From Bagarius yarrelli (taxonomy: Eukaryota > Chordata > Actinopteri > Siluriformes > Sisoridae), in assembly GCA_005784505.1 (NCBI GenBank), contig VCAZ01000036.1, forward strand, positions 1,341,440 to 1,405,439: a stretch of DNA of 64,000 nt, written 5' to 3'. Position numbers and translations under genes: made by a program. Positions 11,323 to 38,300 of this stretch are shown here, one piece after another. A model generated the notes under the pieces. That model saw nothing but the letters and a program-made list of their open reading frames with translations, had not been told where the DNA came from and searched no databases. Each line of letters opens with the position of its first letter. The stretch's first letter is position 1.

Positions 11323-12512
11323 TCAACTGCAGTTCCTTCACCTACCGTGGAGGCAGTGAAGACTGAAAGCTATTAATCCCAGTCAGACTCGATTTATCGT
11401 CCAATTTGTTCCATTTAATTCAATCCTAGAGCGTGTGCGATTCTTTATGTGTGTGTGTCTATGTGTGTGTGTGTTTTCTATTATATAGAATCTTGGAAAA
11501 GCTTTCAAACACATGGTTAAAGTGTCGCTGTGGCAGCAATTTGGGCATAAAGTCATCTTGATTAATCAATAACCTCTTCATGACAAAAAGCAAAACACAA
11601 CAGATCGAGAAGAAAAAAAGATAAAAGCCTCTTTGGCACTAATCCTGTGCTGAAAGATCCTCCGCCCCTGGAGGTTATTCAGGCGACAGAGGCAGTGGTG
11701 GTGAAGTGGCACATATTGATCCCCAAACAAAGCGCTTCATGATGAACACCACAGATTCCTATTGAGTCGTCGTCATTACAGCGCCGAAGCTGTTTGCACA
11801 CCGAAACGACCCGAGACAAAGTGAATGAGCTGCTTAAACACAGTACGTGTTTGTTCACAAACCGTTTCTGCGTTTCAGATTTATTTCAGCGAGGCTGGTG
11901 TGTGTGTGTGTGTATGTGTGTGTGTGTGTTCATCGCGCCTGTGTCAATGTATATCGACAGACAGTATAGAAAGAAATAATTTGACTCATTACAAGCCGCT
12001 CTGTGTTGACGTCCAGGGGAAAGGACGACGTCTAACCATGTAAAATTAACGTTTAAATTGTTCTGCGATGGAACCTGTAAAAAAAAAAACGCAGTGTCTT
12101 AAAAAAAAACAATCTATATTTTTTCCCTAATGTTTTATTCTCAATAATTGAGATAAAATATTTTTAGGCTAGTAAATTTTATAGAAATGTAAATACAAAC
12201 TTATTTAATATATATTTTAATAATGTCACCATTATAAAAAATGTTAATGGCTGAGTTATGATTATTATTTGTATTATAATTATTTCTTTAAATTTTTTTT
12301 ATGCCTATTATAACTAATATATCATCCCATTTTCTATAGATTGTTTTATTTCTTTTTTTATCTTTGATTATTTTATTCTTGTTGCGTTATATAACTTTAG
12401 CACTAAAGCACTATAATATTTAAAAATAGTATAAAAGTTGTATATTTTAATTTTTAGATCTTTATTGCAGGCTGCATATGAAAATTCAACATAAGCTCTT
12501 CAAGCACTGGAT
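11323..12512. other. Intergenic downstream of clec18; GT repeats and a unique GC-rich block
   Basis: GT microsatellites occur at about 11438-11474 and 11897-11929. The block at about 11630-11830 is GC-richer and non-repetitive (it includes gatcctccgcccctggaggt) and stands out from its AT-rich surroundings. No open frame or splice pattern supports an exon. The stretch from 12050 to 12510 is AT-rich and featureless. Confidence 0.45.
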
Positions 12513-12529
12513 TTTTATTTAAAATTTTT

Positions 12530-12535
12530 TTTATT
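12530..12535 (-). terminator. Polyadenylation signal of clec18
   Basis: AATAAA on the minus strand lies about 36 nt after the clec18 stop codon. A second AATAAA lies nearby at about 12513-12518. Either could direct 3' end formation; the short 3' UTR is an inference. Confidence 0.55.
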
Positions 12536-12570
12536 CATTTTTTTTTTTCTTTTGTTCTTTTTTTTTTTTA

Positions 12571-24859
<12,289 letters not shown>

Positions 24860-24970
24860 GACTGTAATAAGTTTTCATATACGCTATGCAGAGTGAGGGT
24901 GTGTTTTATTTACCCCCTCACTAACTCACCCTTTTGCTTTTGCGTGCTCTAACTTCGTTCTCCGTCTTGA

Positions 24971-24978
24971 TGACGTCA
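24971..24978. promoter_or_regulatory. Consensus CRE palindrome upstream of clec18
   Basis: TGACGTCA is a perfect cAMP-response element, 112 nt upstream of the clec18 start codon and about 1.3 kb upstream of fbln7. The position fits a clec18 promoter element. Function is inferred from the motif and position only. Confidence 0.45.
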
Positions 24979-25074
24979 CACCATCGCGTCTGATGAAGCA
25001 GCGTTAACACCCCTTAATACCTCTCACCGGTTAATGCATCATTTCAGTTATTAATAAGATTTATTTAAACTACA

Positions 25075-25075
25075 C

Positions 25076-25125
<50 letters not shown>

Positions 25126-25138
25126 GTTGGTTGGTTAG

Positions 25139-25180
<42 letters not shown>
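25075..25180. repeat. GATA and GATT tetranucleotide microsatellite
   Basis: (GATA)n at about 25075-25124, then (GGTT)3, then (GATT)n to 25180. It lies in the intergenic space between the divergent clec18 and fbln7 genes. Confidence 0.95.
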
Positions 25181-26150
25181 AATAATAAAACTCCTTTTAT
25201 TTTATTAATCAAAAGATAAATGTGTACATTTTTACCAATGTTAACACACCCAAAGCTTTCGTCACTGAATCTAAGTGTGTGTCATGAGAAAACAGTTCGA
25301 TCACAATTAAACATCACGTTTATTTCTGCTCCCCGAGCCGCCCGATGGCTTAAAAACAAACATACCTTAAAAGCCAACAGCACCAGGTTTTATTTTAGAT
25401 AAAGTATTTCATTTGTCCCATAATTTTATTTTTGTTTTGGCGATGATCTGAGACCTGCCAGTGAAATGGGGTAAAATTGCCTCTCAATGCTTTGTTTACC
25501 CATGTCCCTGTGAGTAGTAGATAAATAACTAACACATCTGAAGTTCTGAGACACTGGAGGTCTTCCAGATTAAATTGATTAGCATCATACTTCGGTGTTG
25601 AGGGGCTGTTTTGCAGCCATGCAGTCTCTTCTTTTATGTTATCATTTATATCTAATTTTTTACTACATGAGGCTGCTGTTGAAGTTTTCTTATTCTCCTG
25701 TCCTGAGATGCACTGAAGATGGAGTAGATCTCCCTCCAGAGGGCAGAGTGTTTCTACTTTGGTGTTCAGACATCAGAAATGTTTCTTTGTGAATGTGAAA
25801 ATAGCAACTAGCCTGAACCATCTATACACGTACAGGTTATTAGTTTGGACTGACTACCAGTCTAGTACAGTTTATTCCCAGTTTTGTTTTGCACTTCATG
25901 TATTAAAACCAAAGCAGCGCTGATTCCTAACTATTGATCAGTCTGAAATACATCCCGCTTGTTGTTATTCCTGCTTTCACTCAGATAAAACAGGACCGTA
26001 CCTGAGATACTAGAGGATATTAGAGGATATCATACAGTCCATTTCTTCAACTAAGCTTTTAGAACTAAGCAGCTTTTATGAGGAGAAAATCTGGAATGTG
26101 CTTTCCCCCCTCAAAAAAAAGGAAAAGAAGAAAAAACAACAGTCTACAGC
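25181..26150. other. Intergenic between clec18 and fbln7
   Basis: Unique-looking sequence with no recognised exon. Short frames at 25220-25402 and 25595-25792 are not supported by motifs or splice sites. Confidence 0.4.
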
Positions 26151-26157
26151 GGCGGGT

Positions 26158-26165
26158 TATAAAAA
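26158..26165 (+). promoter_or_regulatory. TATA box candidate for fbln7
   Basis: TATAAAAA preceded by GC-rich ggcggg lies 165 nt upstream of the fbln7 start codon. It would place transcription start near 26188 and give a 5' UTR of about 135 nt. This is inferred from motif and distance. Confidence 0.45.
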
Positions 26166-26322
26166 TGAGCTCCACCGACAGTAACAGGCTCTCATTTGGG
26201 TGGCTCCTGAAACCAGCCCTACGGTCTGTGTTATATGTTGTGGACTTTTTCTAGGACATTTAAAGAAATTTGACAAGATTCACCAGGTTGTTTTGGGAAT
26301 TGTGTAAGTTTTAATAGGAAAA

Positions 26323-29300
26323 ATGAGTCCCCTTTGCATCATTTTGCTGATTTTATGTGTTGCTCCGATTCCTAGCGTCTGCAGTCAGGTGAGTGAAGCA
26401 GATCAGATGTTTTTTTTCTATCACTTATTTTTTTTATTTTAAACATTGATTAATTTTTACAACAATAAAATATTTTGTCCTACAGTGTCAAGTCTTAAAC
26501 CTGATGAAATATTGACCATGTAAACCTTTGACAAATATTTAAAAACATCAATGTTCATTGCTTGCTTAGGTAAAGTGTGTGTGAACGTGTTTTTGTGGGT
26601 GTGAGTAAGAAGTTGTGTTTAATGATTTTAAGATTAATATCGATGCACACTAATTCTTCAACATGTAACTTGAACCTGCAGCTTCATATGTTCAGCTTGA
26701 GGCAAAATATTTTTACAGGAAGTGTTTAAAGGTCAAAGTCAGACCCTTTAACTGTGTGCATATGTGTGTGTGCGTGTGTGTAAGGAAAGATGTGCACAGA
26801 AATTTAGAACATGCTAAACACCAGTTTAACTTCGGTTTTTAATTATAAATCAAAATGAATACTAATTTATATGTAATCGTCAACATCCACATCACCATCA
26901 TACACTTTTTTTAATTGTTCTTCTTCATAAACATCATCCGCTCACCAATTATTAACCAATCACTAACCAGCTAACAGAGACGCTATGTTTTTGCGTCTTG
27001 GAAAGATGTACTAAGTTTAAGAGTTGACCATTCTTACAGTTTAGGTTCGTTATACTACCATGTCCAAGTCTACCATGTCTATCTAGAGACATTAAATGAG
27101 GTATCTATAATGAATTTACCCAAATAAACATTATAAAAGGTTGAATGAGTGTAAAACGTTACTGCACAAGCCCTGAAAAAGAACACATTGTCAAAACACC
27201 TCACTTTTTTAAACATCTCTCTCTCTCTCTCTCTTTATCTATAAGCAAAGTCACTGATCCATATTCACGTCATGCCTCATAATCAACCCGCAACATGTTT
27301 TAACAGCATGTGCAAATATTTAGCTGACTTACATAAGTCATGCAAAATGAAAACATGAAAGCAGTGCTCTTCCCCTTGTAGCAGCCAATGAGAAGCCAGG
27401 AAGGCTGAATGGACATTTTCATGAATGTTTAGCGTTGAATTAAGGGATAACACTTTATCCTGTAATGATAAAAAAACAAGAACATGCAGAAGGATCGGAT
27501 TTAGAACAGACTCAATTTTGCTTCCTTCTGGCAATTCAGGAAGATTGTTTTCTAGGGACTTAATTTAAAACTAATAGAGCTTTAGATGTATTCCCTGAGT
27601 CGGTATAAGATTCCCTCAGGGTTATCTGGTTTCCTTCTCTATGTTAAGCGAATATGTTTGGGGGTAGATTATGTAAGCAAAGTGGAAGCGGAGTGAGGAG
27701 TGGAGTGGAGTTCTGAGCAGGTTTTTCGGAAGTTAGAGCGTTGTGGTTTTTTGTCAAAAGTAATGAAAAGAGGAAAAATTTTAACGAACACAGATACCTC
27801 CCTAAACCCCACCCCTTTTACACTGTGATACTGCTATTACTGTTGTTGTCACGTGTCAGTTAACCGGTAGGAACATTTCTTTACGGTCACAACGCTACCA
27901 GTCATTTTAATTAAAAGTGTTTGTTTGATTTGATCCCCTAAATAAAGCAAGTCTTTATTTCCACTGTACATTTGCAGCATTTTGGCAGACACACTTATCC
28001 AGAGCGACTTAAATTATTCTCTGCTATACAAGTGAGCAATTGGGGGTTAAGGGCCTTGCTCAAAGTCCAAGGTGGTAGCTTGGTAATGCTGGGAATTAAA
28101 CCCCGGTCTTCAAATTAGTAGCCCAACACTTCTTTTTTTTTTTTGCATATCTCAACTTAGGAAGTTTCGGAGTTTAGGGTCAGCCATGGAACGGGTTAAG
28201 AGCCTTGATCAAGGGCCCAACAGTGTCAACTTGGCAGTGGTTTGGTTCCAAACCCTGAAACTCTGATCAACAAACGTTAAATTGGCGCATACAGTGTTCA
28301 AACCTGTGACCTTGCCGTTATTAGCAGCACGCTCTAACTAGCTGAGCGAACCCGATTTTAAAAAGAAAATCATTAACAGCAAATGCAAAAATGTGAATAC
28401 ACTTTTAATGCAATGTATTTATTATTTCTTAGTCCTATAATTTCTCTGCATTAAAATGAAGGGTTTGAGTCTTGCCAGCAGTTTTCACTTCAGCATCTCA
28501 ACACAGACTGGACACTGTTTCTCAACAAATGATTTAAAGTCCTTCAGACTGGAACAGGTCAAGCCTAAGATTTTCTCGTGGTGTGCATAAAGATCTGCAT
28601 ACACTCTGTTTATTCACCTCACAAGCACAAGCTTGTCTTTGAGCTTTGCGCTCCATCCTTCGCTCTCGGGTGACGTCATCAGGTGTTTTATGAGGACGGA
28701 CACTGCATCATTTACAAGGTAGTCTATAAAATAAAACCACCGCAAGCTTTAATCGCTAACAGGAATGACAACTGTGCCAAAAAAACAGATGATGAATAAA
28801 TATCATTAAATATTTTTGTCATGTTACACGCTTTCAAATATAAATGAACTCTTCTGTTACAATATTTGCCACTAATATGATTTGAAAATGTTACCAGATC
28901 CAAAGATTATATTAAAACATTGGTTATTGATTAGCTGCTGAAGATCTTGGACCTGTTTTGATAGCAGTTGAATTCTCAAATCTGATTGGTCAGAAATTGT
29001 TGAACAATGTTCTATAGCAGTAGCTCTAACTATAAATGTCGCTTTATAGTAATGTCCTCTTTTTAATATGTTCTTGTTTCTATGGTAACAACTAATACAC
29101 CACCACCAGTAGATCTATAATATCAGCACCACCAAGCCACCACTGTGGGCCCCTGGGCAAGGCCCTTAACCCCCCATTGCTCAGTTGTATAAAAGAGATA
29201 AATGTAAGTTGCTCTGAATAAGGACATCTGCCAAATGCTGTAAATATAAATGTCACTATCAATATCACTATGTCATGGAGTGCGTCTAAAGCCTTGGACT

Positions 29301-32300
29301 TCCCTACTATATAGTATGTAAAAAAACAGTATACAAATTGATAGTATTCAATAAACAGTAGGCTGATGATCTACTACCCCCACTCGGATTTGAATAACGC
29401 ATACAATGTACACTTTACTGTCCAATGATCCTGCAGGAGAGCCGACATGTCATATGAGAAAGTGGCAGAAAGTAGCGACACAGTGGGAAAAAATCTTTTG
29501 ATTAAATTGCACTCGTTTATCATTCAAATGAAACATTATCCAACTTCATATATGTGTTGTAGTGACGTAATATGTTGTGTGACAATTCATACTATATTTA
29601 ATATTTAGAAAGTACAGACTTACTCAAATATAGTACATACTTAAGTATTAGCAATTTTGGATGAAGCCAATGATTATTTTCCTATAACAGAATACCACCA
29701 TTATTTGTTTCTCGGTTAACCCCTTTTAACTGGAAGAAAGAGTTCAGATTATCATCCTAAACACACATTTGATACCTTTACTGATGTAACTAAGCAATTC
29801 TTTAAGCCCTAGCAGAGCTAAACTACCACTGTTGGGACCTTAAGAAAGGCCCTTAGCCTGTGAGTTGTTATTATGTTTGTCATATTGGAAACTGACTATA
29901 TCACAGTACCTTGTCTGTACTCTCAGGAATGTCCCAGTACTCAAGAGCTGCAAAATTCCCTACGCCAAGCACAAAAGCTGCTCGCATCACACGAGGCATC
30001 GTACCTGCAGAGTCTCCGCAGCCTAAAGAGGAAAATCAGTCAGCTGCAGAACAGCACAGCCCGCCTACCTTCCCGAGTCAGCGATGGTAAAAGCTTTGAA
30101 TGATCAGCGTCAGGTTATGAATAACATAACGACACATTGACCCATTTCCTGTTTCTGCATGTCCAGCTTCTTGTCCCAAACTGGAGGCTCCTCTCAATGG
30201 AAGAAAATTAGGAAAGCTGCTACTTCTAGGTCACGAGGTTCACTTCCTGTGTGACTCAGGCTACGAGCTGGTGGGTTCGGAGACTCGGCAGTGTAAGGAG
30301 TCACTCACCTGGAGTGGCCAACAAGCTGTGTGCAGAGGTCAGTAACACTAAGAAAGAAAATATATTTACTACGTTTTACTCAAAGAAACTGATTATAAGG
30401 CTACATGACAATACACAAGCTCTTTATATCAGTTTTTGGATTGTATAAATAGATTATTTATTTACTTATTTAACACTCTCACAAGGGCTACATAATATTC
30501 ATATTAGTCCTACATAACAACTGACAAAAATCTACGCAAGCTTTTACAAAGGTTTATTAAAAATCGTTTAGCTATTAGACTAAAAAATGACAACTGATAA
30601 GGCTACATTTAACCTACATAAGATGCATATTACAGTTGTTAATATAGACATGTCAATTGTTGGGCCGCTTCGTCAATTGTTTCTCAATCCGCTTCTAAGT
30701 CGACATAATATGTAAAGGAACTGATTTATGACACTTTACTGTGTTCACAGCCATATCAATACTATATGACAACTGACATTAGCGTTTATAAAGGCTTATT
30801 TAAATGTATGTAAGCTGTTAGGCTGCTTTGACATCAAGTTGTTATAACGCCAGGCTGATGTAATGACATTTATTGGCATAAAAATGTTTAATGACATTTA
30901 AATGTGTTTCTAGGGCTTCACAACACATTCATAAGCCCTTTATGACAATACATAAATAGGTCTTGTCAAATGTTGGACTTTGTTGTGAGTTAAAAATGAC
31001 AGTAATTACACTACAAACATTTATAAAGGCTTATATAAATGAGAGCCAGCTCATTATTATGTAGCGTAAAGACAGTTGTCGTATATAGACCATAGTTAAG
31101 TGTTATATTAACCTTATGGCAGCAAATGTCTGTCACATCATTTACAAAGGTTGATATGAGTATTGATGAAAGCAGTACATATAATGGAGCCTAATAAACA
31201 TGTTATAACAAATGTTATAACAACTTTGTCAACATATAAATTGTTACTTATATCAATCACCTTAACAGGTGATATGTTAAGTCAGTTACATGTTACTGAA
31301 TATTTATGTATTGTTGTAACTTGTTGTAAACACAATACAATGTCATAACACATGCTTATGCCAACAAATCTTAAATGTTACTAAATATTTACATTTTGTT
31401 GTAACTTGTTGTAAACACAATACAATGTCATAACACATGCTTATGCCAACAAATTTCATCACTTCACAGAGGCATTTTAATATATATCAAGTATATGTAT
31501 AATAAGTCTATTAGTCTAAGAGCTGACATACATTTAAATAAGCCTTTATGAACGTTAATGTAGACTTATGTCAGTTATATGTACTGCTTTCAGCAGTTGT
31601 TGCCAGAAAAAATCTTACAAATGCTTATAAGTCAACTTAAGACCTATAAGGTTGACTATAGTCACTTGATTATGCTCATGGGTCTATATGACAGCTGTTA
31701 TTAAGCTACATAAACATTTATAAAGACTTCTGTTAATATGAGCAAGCTCATTATTATGCAGCTCTTATATGTGAGAAAGGTGCATTCTGTCTTGCTTATA
31801 ATGCTATAATGTCAACTTAAAATGTTCAACTTAGAATGTTTACAACCCCCTTATGTCAACTCTATGATTAACTAATTTATTGACTTTTTATTACAGCTAA
31901 CATCTGTTGCAATTTAAAATATTAAAGGGTATACAAAAATTTTTTTACAGCATGGTGAAGGATTTGGATCAGATCCCGCTTCAAGGTGGCTTCCTCCCTC
32001 CTTTCACTCGTCTAGCCTCATTACACTTTTTTTCAACTCCAACCATTGCCCTCACCTCCCTCATCTTCACTTTTATATTTTCCTGTCTCTAAAACGCTTC
32101 TTTACACATCACTCATGTTATCGCCCACATTGTTTCACAGGAAAAGACGTTTTCGATTTCACGTTCTTGTCAGCATGATCGAGTTTCATTTGGCTTCTGT
32201 GAGTTTGCGAGTTTTGCCACATTGTTTTACACGCCATTTCATTTTCAGACAGCGGTCCAACAAGTCGATTAGACTGGTCAGACGCTCCATCGGCACTAGA

Positions 32301-35300
32301 GGAATCTGGCCGTGAAAGCAATGAGCACATACTTTACTTAATCGCTGCATCAGTATCAGTATAAAGTTACATGAAGGTTACAGATAGATTAATAACCCAA
32401 ATCTTTGTGTTTTCTCAGAAATAAACGAGTGCACATCTTCACCCTGTGCCAATGGGGGTTCATGCACAGATGAAGTGAACGGATTTACGTGCGCATGCGC
32501 CAAAGGATGGGCTGGACCGACGTGCCAATCTCCAACCCCGACTTGTGAGGAGACTGAGATTAATAATGAAAGTTATACATAAATCTTCATTTAAAAAAAA
32601 CCTTCATTTAATTTTTAATATCCAGAAGGACAGTCATTTCATTTTTTATCCAGTCGAGCTGTTGAGGGTTAAGGGCCTTGCTTAGGGCCCAAAAAGAACC
32701 CACAATCTTCTAATTAGCAATCCAAAACCTTGAAATACCAATTTGACCAATATTGACTCTTTTGACTGATATTCCTTTTATTGATAAATTTCATTTGATA
32801 AATAATAAATGTTTAGAAAGTACAGATTTAGTTTAGAGCAGTGGATCTCAGCCCTGCCCCCAAGTCAAGATGAAACCCCTTATTTCCCCAGCACACATCC
32901 CATACATACCAACTGGATATTTTCTTAATTGTCTTAAGAAAATATTGGCTATTTGCATTGTGGGTAACTTTCTGATCTACCTGAATGCTAATAGGAAATT
33001 TAAGGCCATCATTTGAGCAGACCCAGATGTGTTATGAATGACAGGTTTTGCATTATTAGAATAAAAAAAGAAAAGAAATTTTCTTAAAGATCAAAAAAAT
33101 TTACAAACTTAGCAATATATAAATATATAATATGAAAAAAATAATAATATGTGTTCTCAGTTTTTAAGTAAATTGGTGGGAGCGCTGTATCTGTTAATTT
33201 GCAGAATAAAGCTCTACCGAAGATAATCAATGTTATATTAACAAAGTTTTTTTACTTTAGCAGCATGATTAAAGTTTTGGGAAACTTGGGAAACTTCCAC
33301 ATAGAACCACTTAACACACTTCCTTTAACACTCACCATTAGCATTCGGGCGCTACCACCCCTCTTGAGAATCACTAGTTTAGACTGATAATCAAAACAGA
33401 CTAAATAAATGACCTGAATCCCTAGTGTGTGAAAACAGCTACATTTCATCTTAAGCCTAAACTTAGAACACGGGAAATACAATACTGCAGTATAAACGTT
33501 TCCGGGCTTTCAACAAATTGTGCATTATTTATTAATTTTGGTATTTATTCTCCAGCAGCACCGATGTCTTAAACTGCTGTCGTCTTTAGTCTGGGTGTGA
33601 TCCGCCCAAGCATAAAGACATATTTGTTTTTTTAAGTAGACATTCAGGCACTTCGCTAAAGTCACTGTAAATGAAAGCGTCTGCCAGACGCCAAAACTGT
33701 AAGTAAAGCAAATGAAATTCCACACATAATGATCTTAAAAAAAATTTACACACACTCACACACACACACACTACTGAGGCTGTTTGTAGGTCTCCTGATC
33801 TGTAACCACCTGCAATCTTGCAAAAGTATGTAAAGAATCTATGAACACTATAAAAAATATATTTTGGGGGAAATAAACAGTGAACGGTGCTATTGTCAAT
33901 TAAAATATGATGCAATATATGCAATAACCTAAATTAATCTATGAAAAGTGTAAGGAATCCCACTGAGGAGAGACGTATATATTAGAAACCAAAGTGCAGT
34001 TTATTTACAAAGATGACTTTATACATAAACACTACACCAGGGGTCGGCAACCTTTAACACTCAAAGAGCCACCTGAGGCAGTTTCCTACAGAAAAAAAAA
34101 CATTGGCAGCCACAAAGACTTTTTGACTTTTTTCACAGCATATATCGTTTTCTACCTTTATGCTATGTGTGTGCTTTGTGTTTTGTATTTATAAAATTAA
34201 CGAACTACTATAGCGAACATTTTGTCTGCGTAATTTTGTCTGGAAAAATGCTGAAGTATACTGCCTCATATGATTATCAATGCTCATTTGAGTAGTCCTT
34301 GTATTTATTTAATATAAAGTTGAACTTAAACATTCCATCTGCCAGGGTGTGGCAACGCATATTTTGAGTGACAAATAAGTAAACACATTTTATTTTAATG
34401 ATACAAAATTACCATGGTCTTCAAATTCAGAATTATTTTAAAAAGCAGACTAAAATAAAATATAAATAAAATACTCATCGTTTATCATTACATTATTTTT
34501 TCCAAAGCCACAGAGAGCCGCAGATGATGGATGAAAGTGCCGCTGATTGCCAACCCCTGCACTAGACAAAACAACAAACATGCAAAGATGAACTTTAACT
34601 TGACTAGACTTAACATGAGCAGACTCACAACAGCGGTACAGGGACAAACCGAAATCCACCACAAACACATAATCCAACCCAATTAACATTTTACGGAGGG
34701 TGGTGGAGCGGAGGTGGCCTAGGGGGTGGAATGGCAGGCCAGCCCCAGAAAACCAAACCCTAGTTTACAAAGAGGCTGTAGAACCCATGACGGCCTGGAG
34801 GATGAAGCGTATCGTGGAGCCATTGTAGTGATGGCCCCTAGGAACAATTCCACTCATTCACTACTATAGAAGAGAAAGAACAACATGAATGTTAGACCCT
34901 ATTTATGCACTATTCTTCTTCATGCTTGCGCGATTTTGTTATGCGAGTATATCATACAACAGGCAGTCACTTTTGGATATTGCTCTCATCTGCACAAACT
35001 CTGTTTTGGACTTCATTTTCACCTTACAACAGATATCACTGGAGCTCGTAAGGAAGCCGCAACACGGCGAGCCAATTATTCCGACCCGAACTGTCCAGCG
35101 TCAGCGCATACTCAGAGAAAAACACAGAGGATTTCGGGCTAAGCTAAAGCTGACCCCACATTGACCAGCGCTTCCTAGTATTTTTCTTGTCAATGTTTGG
35201 TTCCTGACGAACAAACTGGCTCAGTTCAGGATCTGGAACCTCACACAAAGACTGATTACAGACTGCAATATTATGGTCTTTACGGAAACTTGGCTCAACA

Positions 35301-38300
35301 GCGGCATCCCAAACAGCGTGCTGGAGCTCGAGGGGCTCACTATTTTCAGAGTGGATAGAAAAGCAGCATGCACGGGTAAAAAAAGAGGAGGTGGGTTATG
35401 CATTTATGTAAACAAAACATGATGCACTGTCTCTGTCAGTCTTTTCTCACTGCTCTGCTGATCTTGAATACCTAATCATTAAGTGCAGGCCCTTTTATAT
35501 GCCATGTGCCAATCTTGTGATAGCAGTGTATGTCCCCCTGCATGCTAGCACAGCTATGAAAAAACTAAGCTGTGCTATCAACAAACTACACAGTGCATCC
35601 TGATTCTTTTAATCACTGTAATTTAAGATCTGTTTTGCCGAAATTCCAACAGAATGTGTCATGTCTCACTAAGGGAAACTCTAGTCAAACTCTACTCAAA
35701 AAAATCTGGATCATGTATATACAAGTGTGGCCGATTCTTACAGAGCTACACCTGTCCCCCACCTCGGACAATCAGACCATCTCTGATTGTTCCTGTTGCC
35801 CAAGTACTCTCCAGTCATTAAACATGTAAAACCCACAATTAGGACTGTTAAAGTTTGGCTGGATGGGGGTGATGCTGCTCTCCAGCAGCAGTTTACACAT
35901 ACATACTGGAGTGAATTTGCTGCAAAGGCCACTACTGATTCAGTCACCAACATCAACATTTACACCACTGCTGTCCTTAATAACATCAATAGGTGTGTAT
36001 CAGGTGACTTCACAAAAGAAAATCATAGTGTTCCCTGATCAGAAGCCCTGGATGAACCGGGAGGTCCGTCTCCTGCTCAATTGACACAACAATGCCTTCA
36101 GGTCTGAAGACCGGGAGGCCTACAGCGTCGGCAGCGCTGATCTGAGGAGGGAAATCTCCAAACATGCATAAGAACAGCGGATTGAGGAGAACTTCAACTG
36201 CTAACCCCTGACGCATGTGGCAGGGAATACAGGCTATCGCTGACCGCAAACCACCCAACGGAACACCTCCAACCAGCTCTGCCTCACTCCCTGACAAGCT
36301 CAACCTCTTCTATGCTCACCTTAAAAGGGGGATTATGGAGCCTATGCACAAAACATAGCTGTTACCAGGTGAGCAGCCAACTTCGCTCTCCAATTTTGAA
36401 GTATGCGCTACCATAGGAAGGGTAAATTGTAGAAAGGCACCTGGCCCTGACACCATCCCTGGCCTTTTTACTTAATGCATGCGCAGAGCGGCTGGCTGAG
36501 GTCTTCACAGACATCTTTAATCTGTCTTTGGCCCAGGCAATCGTCCCTACCTGCTTCAAGTCTGCTACCATCGTGCCAGTTTCCCCCAAAGCATTCCGCT
36601 GCAATAGAGCTGGATGACTTTTGTCCCGTCATACTTACCCCTGTCATCGCAAAGTGCTTTGAAAGAGTAATACTCACCCACCTTAAAGTCTGTCTGCCAC
36701 CTGCCTGGACCCTTACCAATATGCATACAGCCCGAATAGGTCAACTAAGGATGCTATGTCCACGGTACTTCATTCTGCCCTGACTCACCTGGACAACCCC
36801 GACCAGGATGCTGTTTGTCGATTTCAGTTCAGTTTTTAATACACTAAGCCCTTTTAAGCAATTCTAAAGGCTGGAACAGCTTGACATCAGCACACTTTGT
36901 TGCAATTGGACCCTGGACTTCCTTAAACAGATCACAGTCTATTCAGCAATGGGGTTGCTCAGGGATATATATTGTCTCCTTTCCTATACTCCCATGTTCA
37001 ACCATAACTGCATACCTGTCTATGACTCAAACAGCATTGTTAAGTTTGCAGATGACACCACTGTGGTAGGACATGGTTTGAGGACAATAACCTGAAACTT
37101 AATATCAAGAAGACAAAGGAGGTAGGTAATTGTGGATTTAGACAAGCTGGTAATCACACTCATTCACATCAACAGAGCTGCTGTTGAGCGTGTACACATT
37201 CCTAGAAATCCACATCTCTGAGGATCTCACCTGGTCTCTGAACTTCCTGATCAGAAAAGCACAACAGCGCCTATATTTTCTGAAAAGACTTACAAAGTCC
37301 CGTCTATGCTACAGGATAGTGAAGAATTTTTACCGCTGTACCATTGAGAGCATCCTCACAAACTGCATCTCAGTGTGATACAGCAGCTGCACTGCTTCAG
37401 ACCGTATATTTCTTTAGCGGGTGCTAAAAAACGCCCAACGAATCATCGGCACTCAGCTACCCACCTTGAATAACATTCTCAAACAACGCTGTCTGCAAAG
37501 GGCGAAAGGCATAATTAAAAGATCCCTCTCACCCCAACCATGCACTGTTCACACTTCTCCCATCTGGCAGACGCTACCGATGCCTTAGAGCCACACTTCT
37601 GTATATTCAATACATATTTACTCTGTTTTTACTGTATCATACAAGCACGCATATGTATATATCCATTATGTCATTCCTTGCACAGCTATAACTGTATCTT
37701 ACTATATATATACACCCTTATTTATAGATACAATATATTACATACTACTGCACCTTCTGTACATTATTTACTCTCACCTCTGTAATTACGAACCTCATAC
37801 TCTTATTTATTAGACTGCTTGTTATTGTAAATAGGCCACTTATGCACTTCTGGTTAGATGCTAACTGCATTTTATTGGCTCTGTACATGTACCTTGCACA
37901 ATGACAATAAAGTTCTAATCTGATCTAATCTAAAGTCTGTGTTTCACAAAATTGCTGTAAAACAGATCTGAAAACCTTTTTCTATGTCAGGGTTTTTAGG
38001 TTTTATATAGGTTTTTCTGTTACTTTTTTAACTATTTTATGCCCTATTCAGTTTTTGTCACCACTACCAACGCCTCTGTCGCCACCTCTGGAGCTGCAGC
38101 TGCCAGCACATTTCCTTCAACAACTCTGCTTCCATTTGTGCAGCCGTCTAAATGTAGCCAGGCCCAGGGAACCACACACTGCACCTGTGAGGCCGGATAT
38201 ACAATCTCAGGCCGGGACACAAGCATCTGCACAGGTGGGCACTGACCATGCCAAATACAAATCTGAAAACTACTGATATCTGTGTATATTAAACTGTAAA

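Noticed and set aside
36475..36783. Short plus- and minus-strand frames as genes
   Set aside because: They are remnants of the decayed L2-like LINE reverse-transcriptase region.
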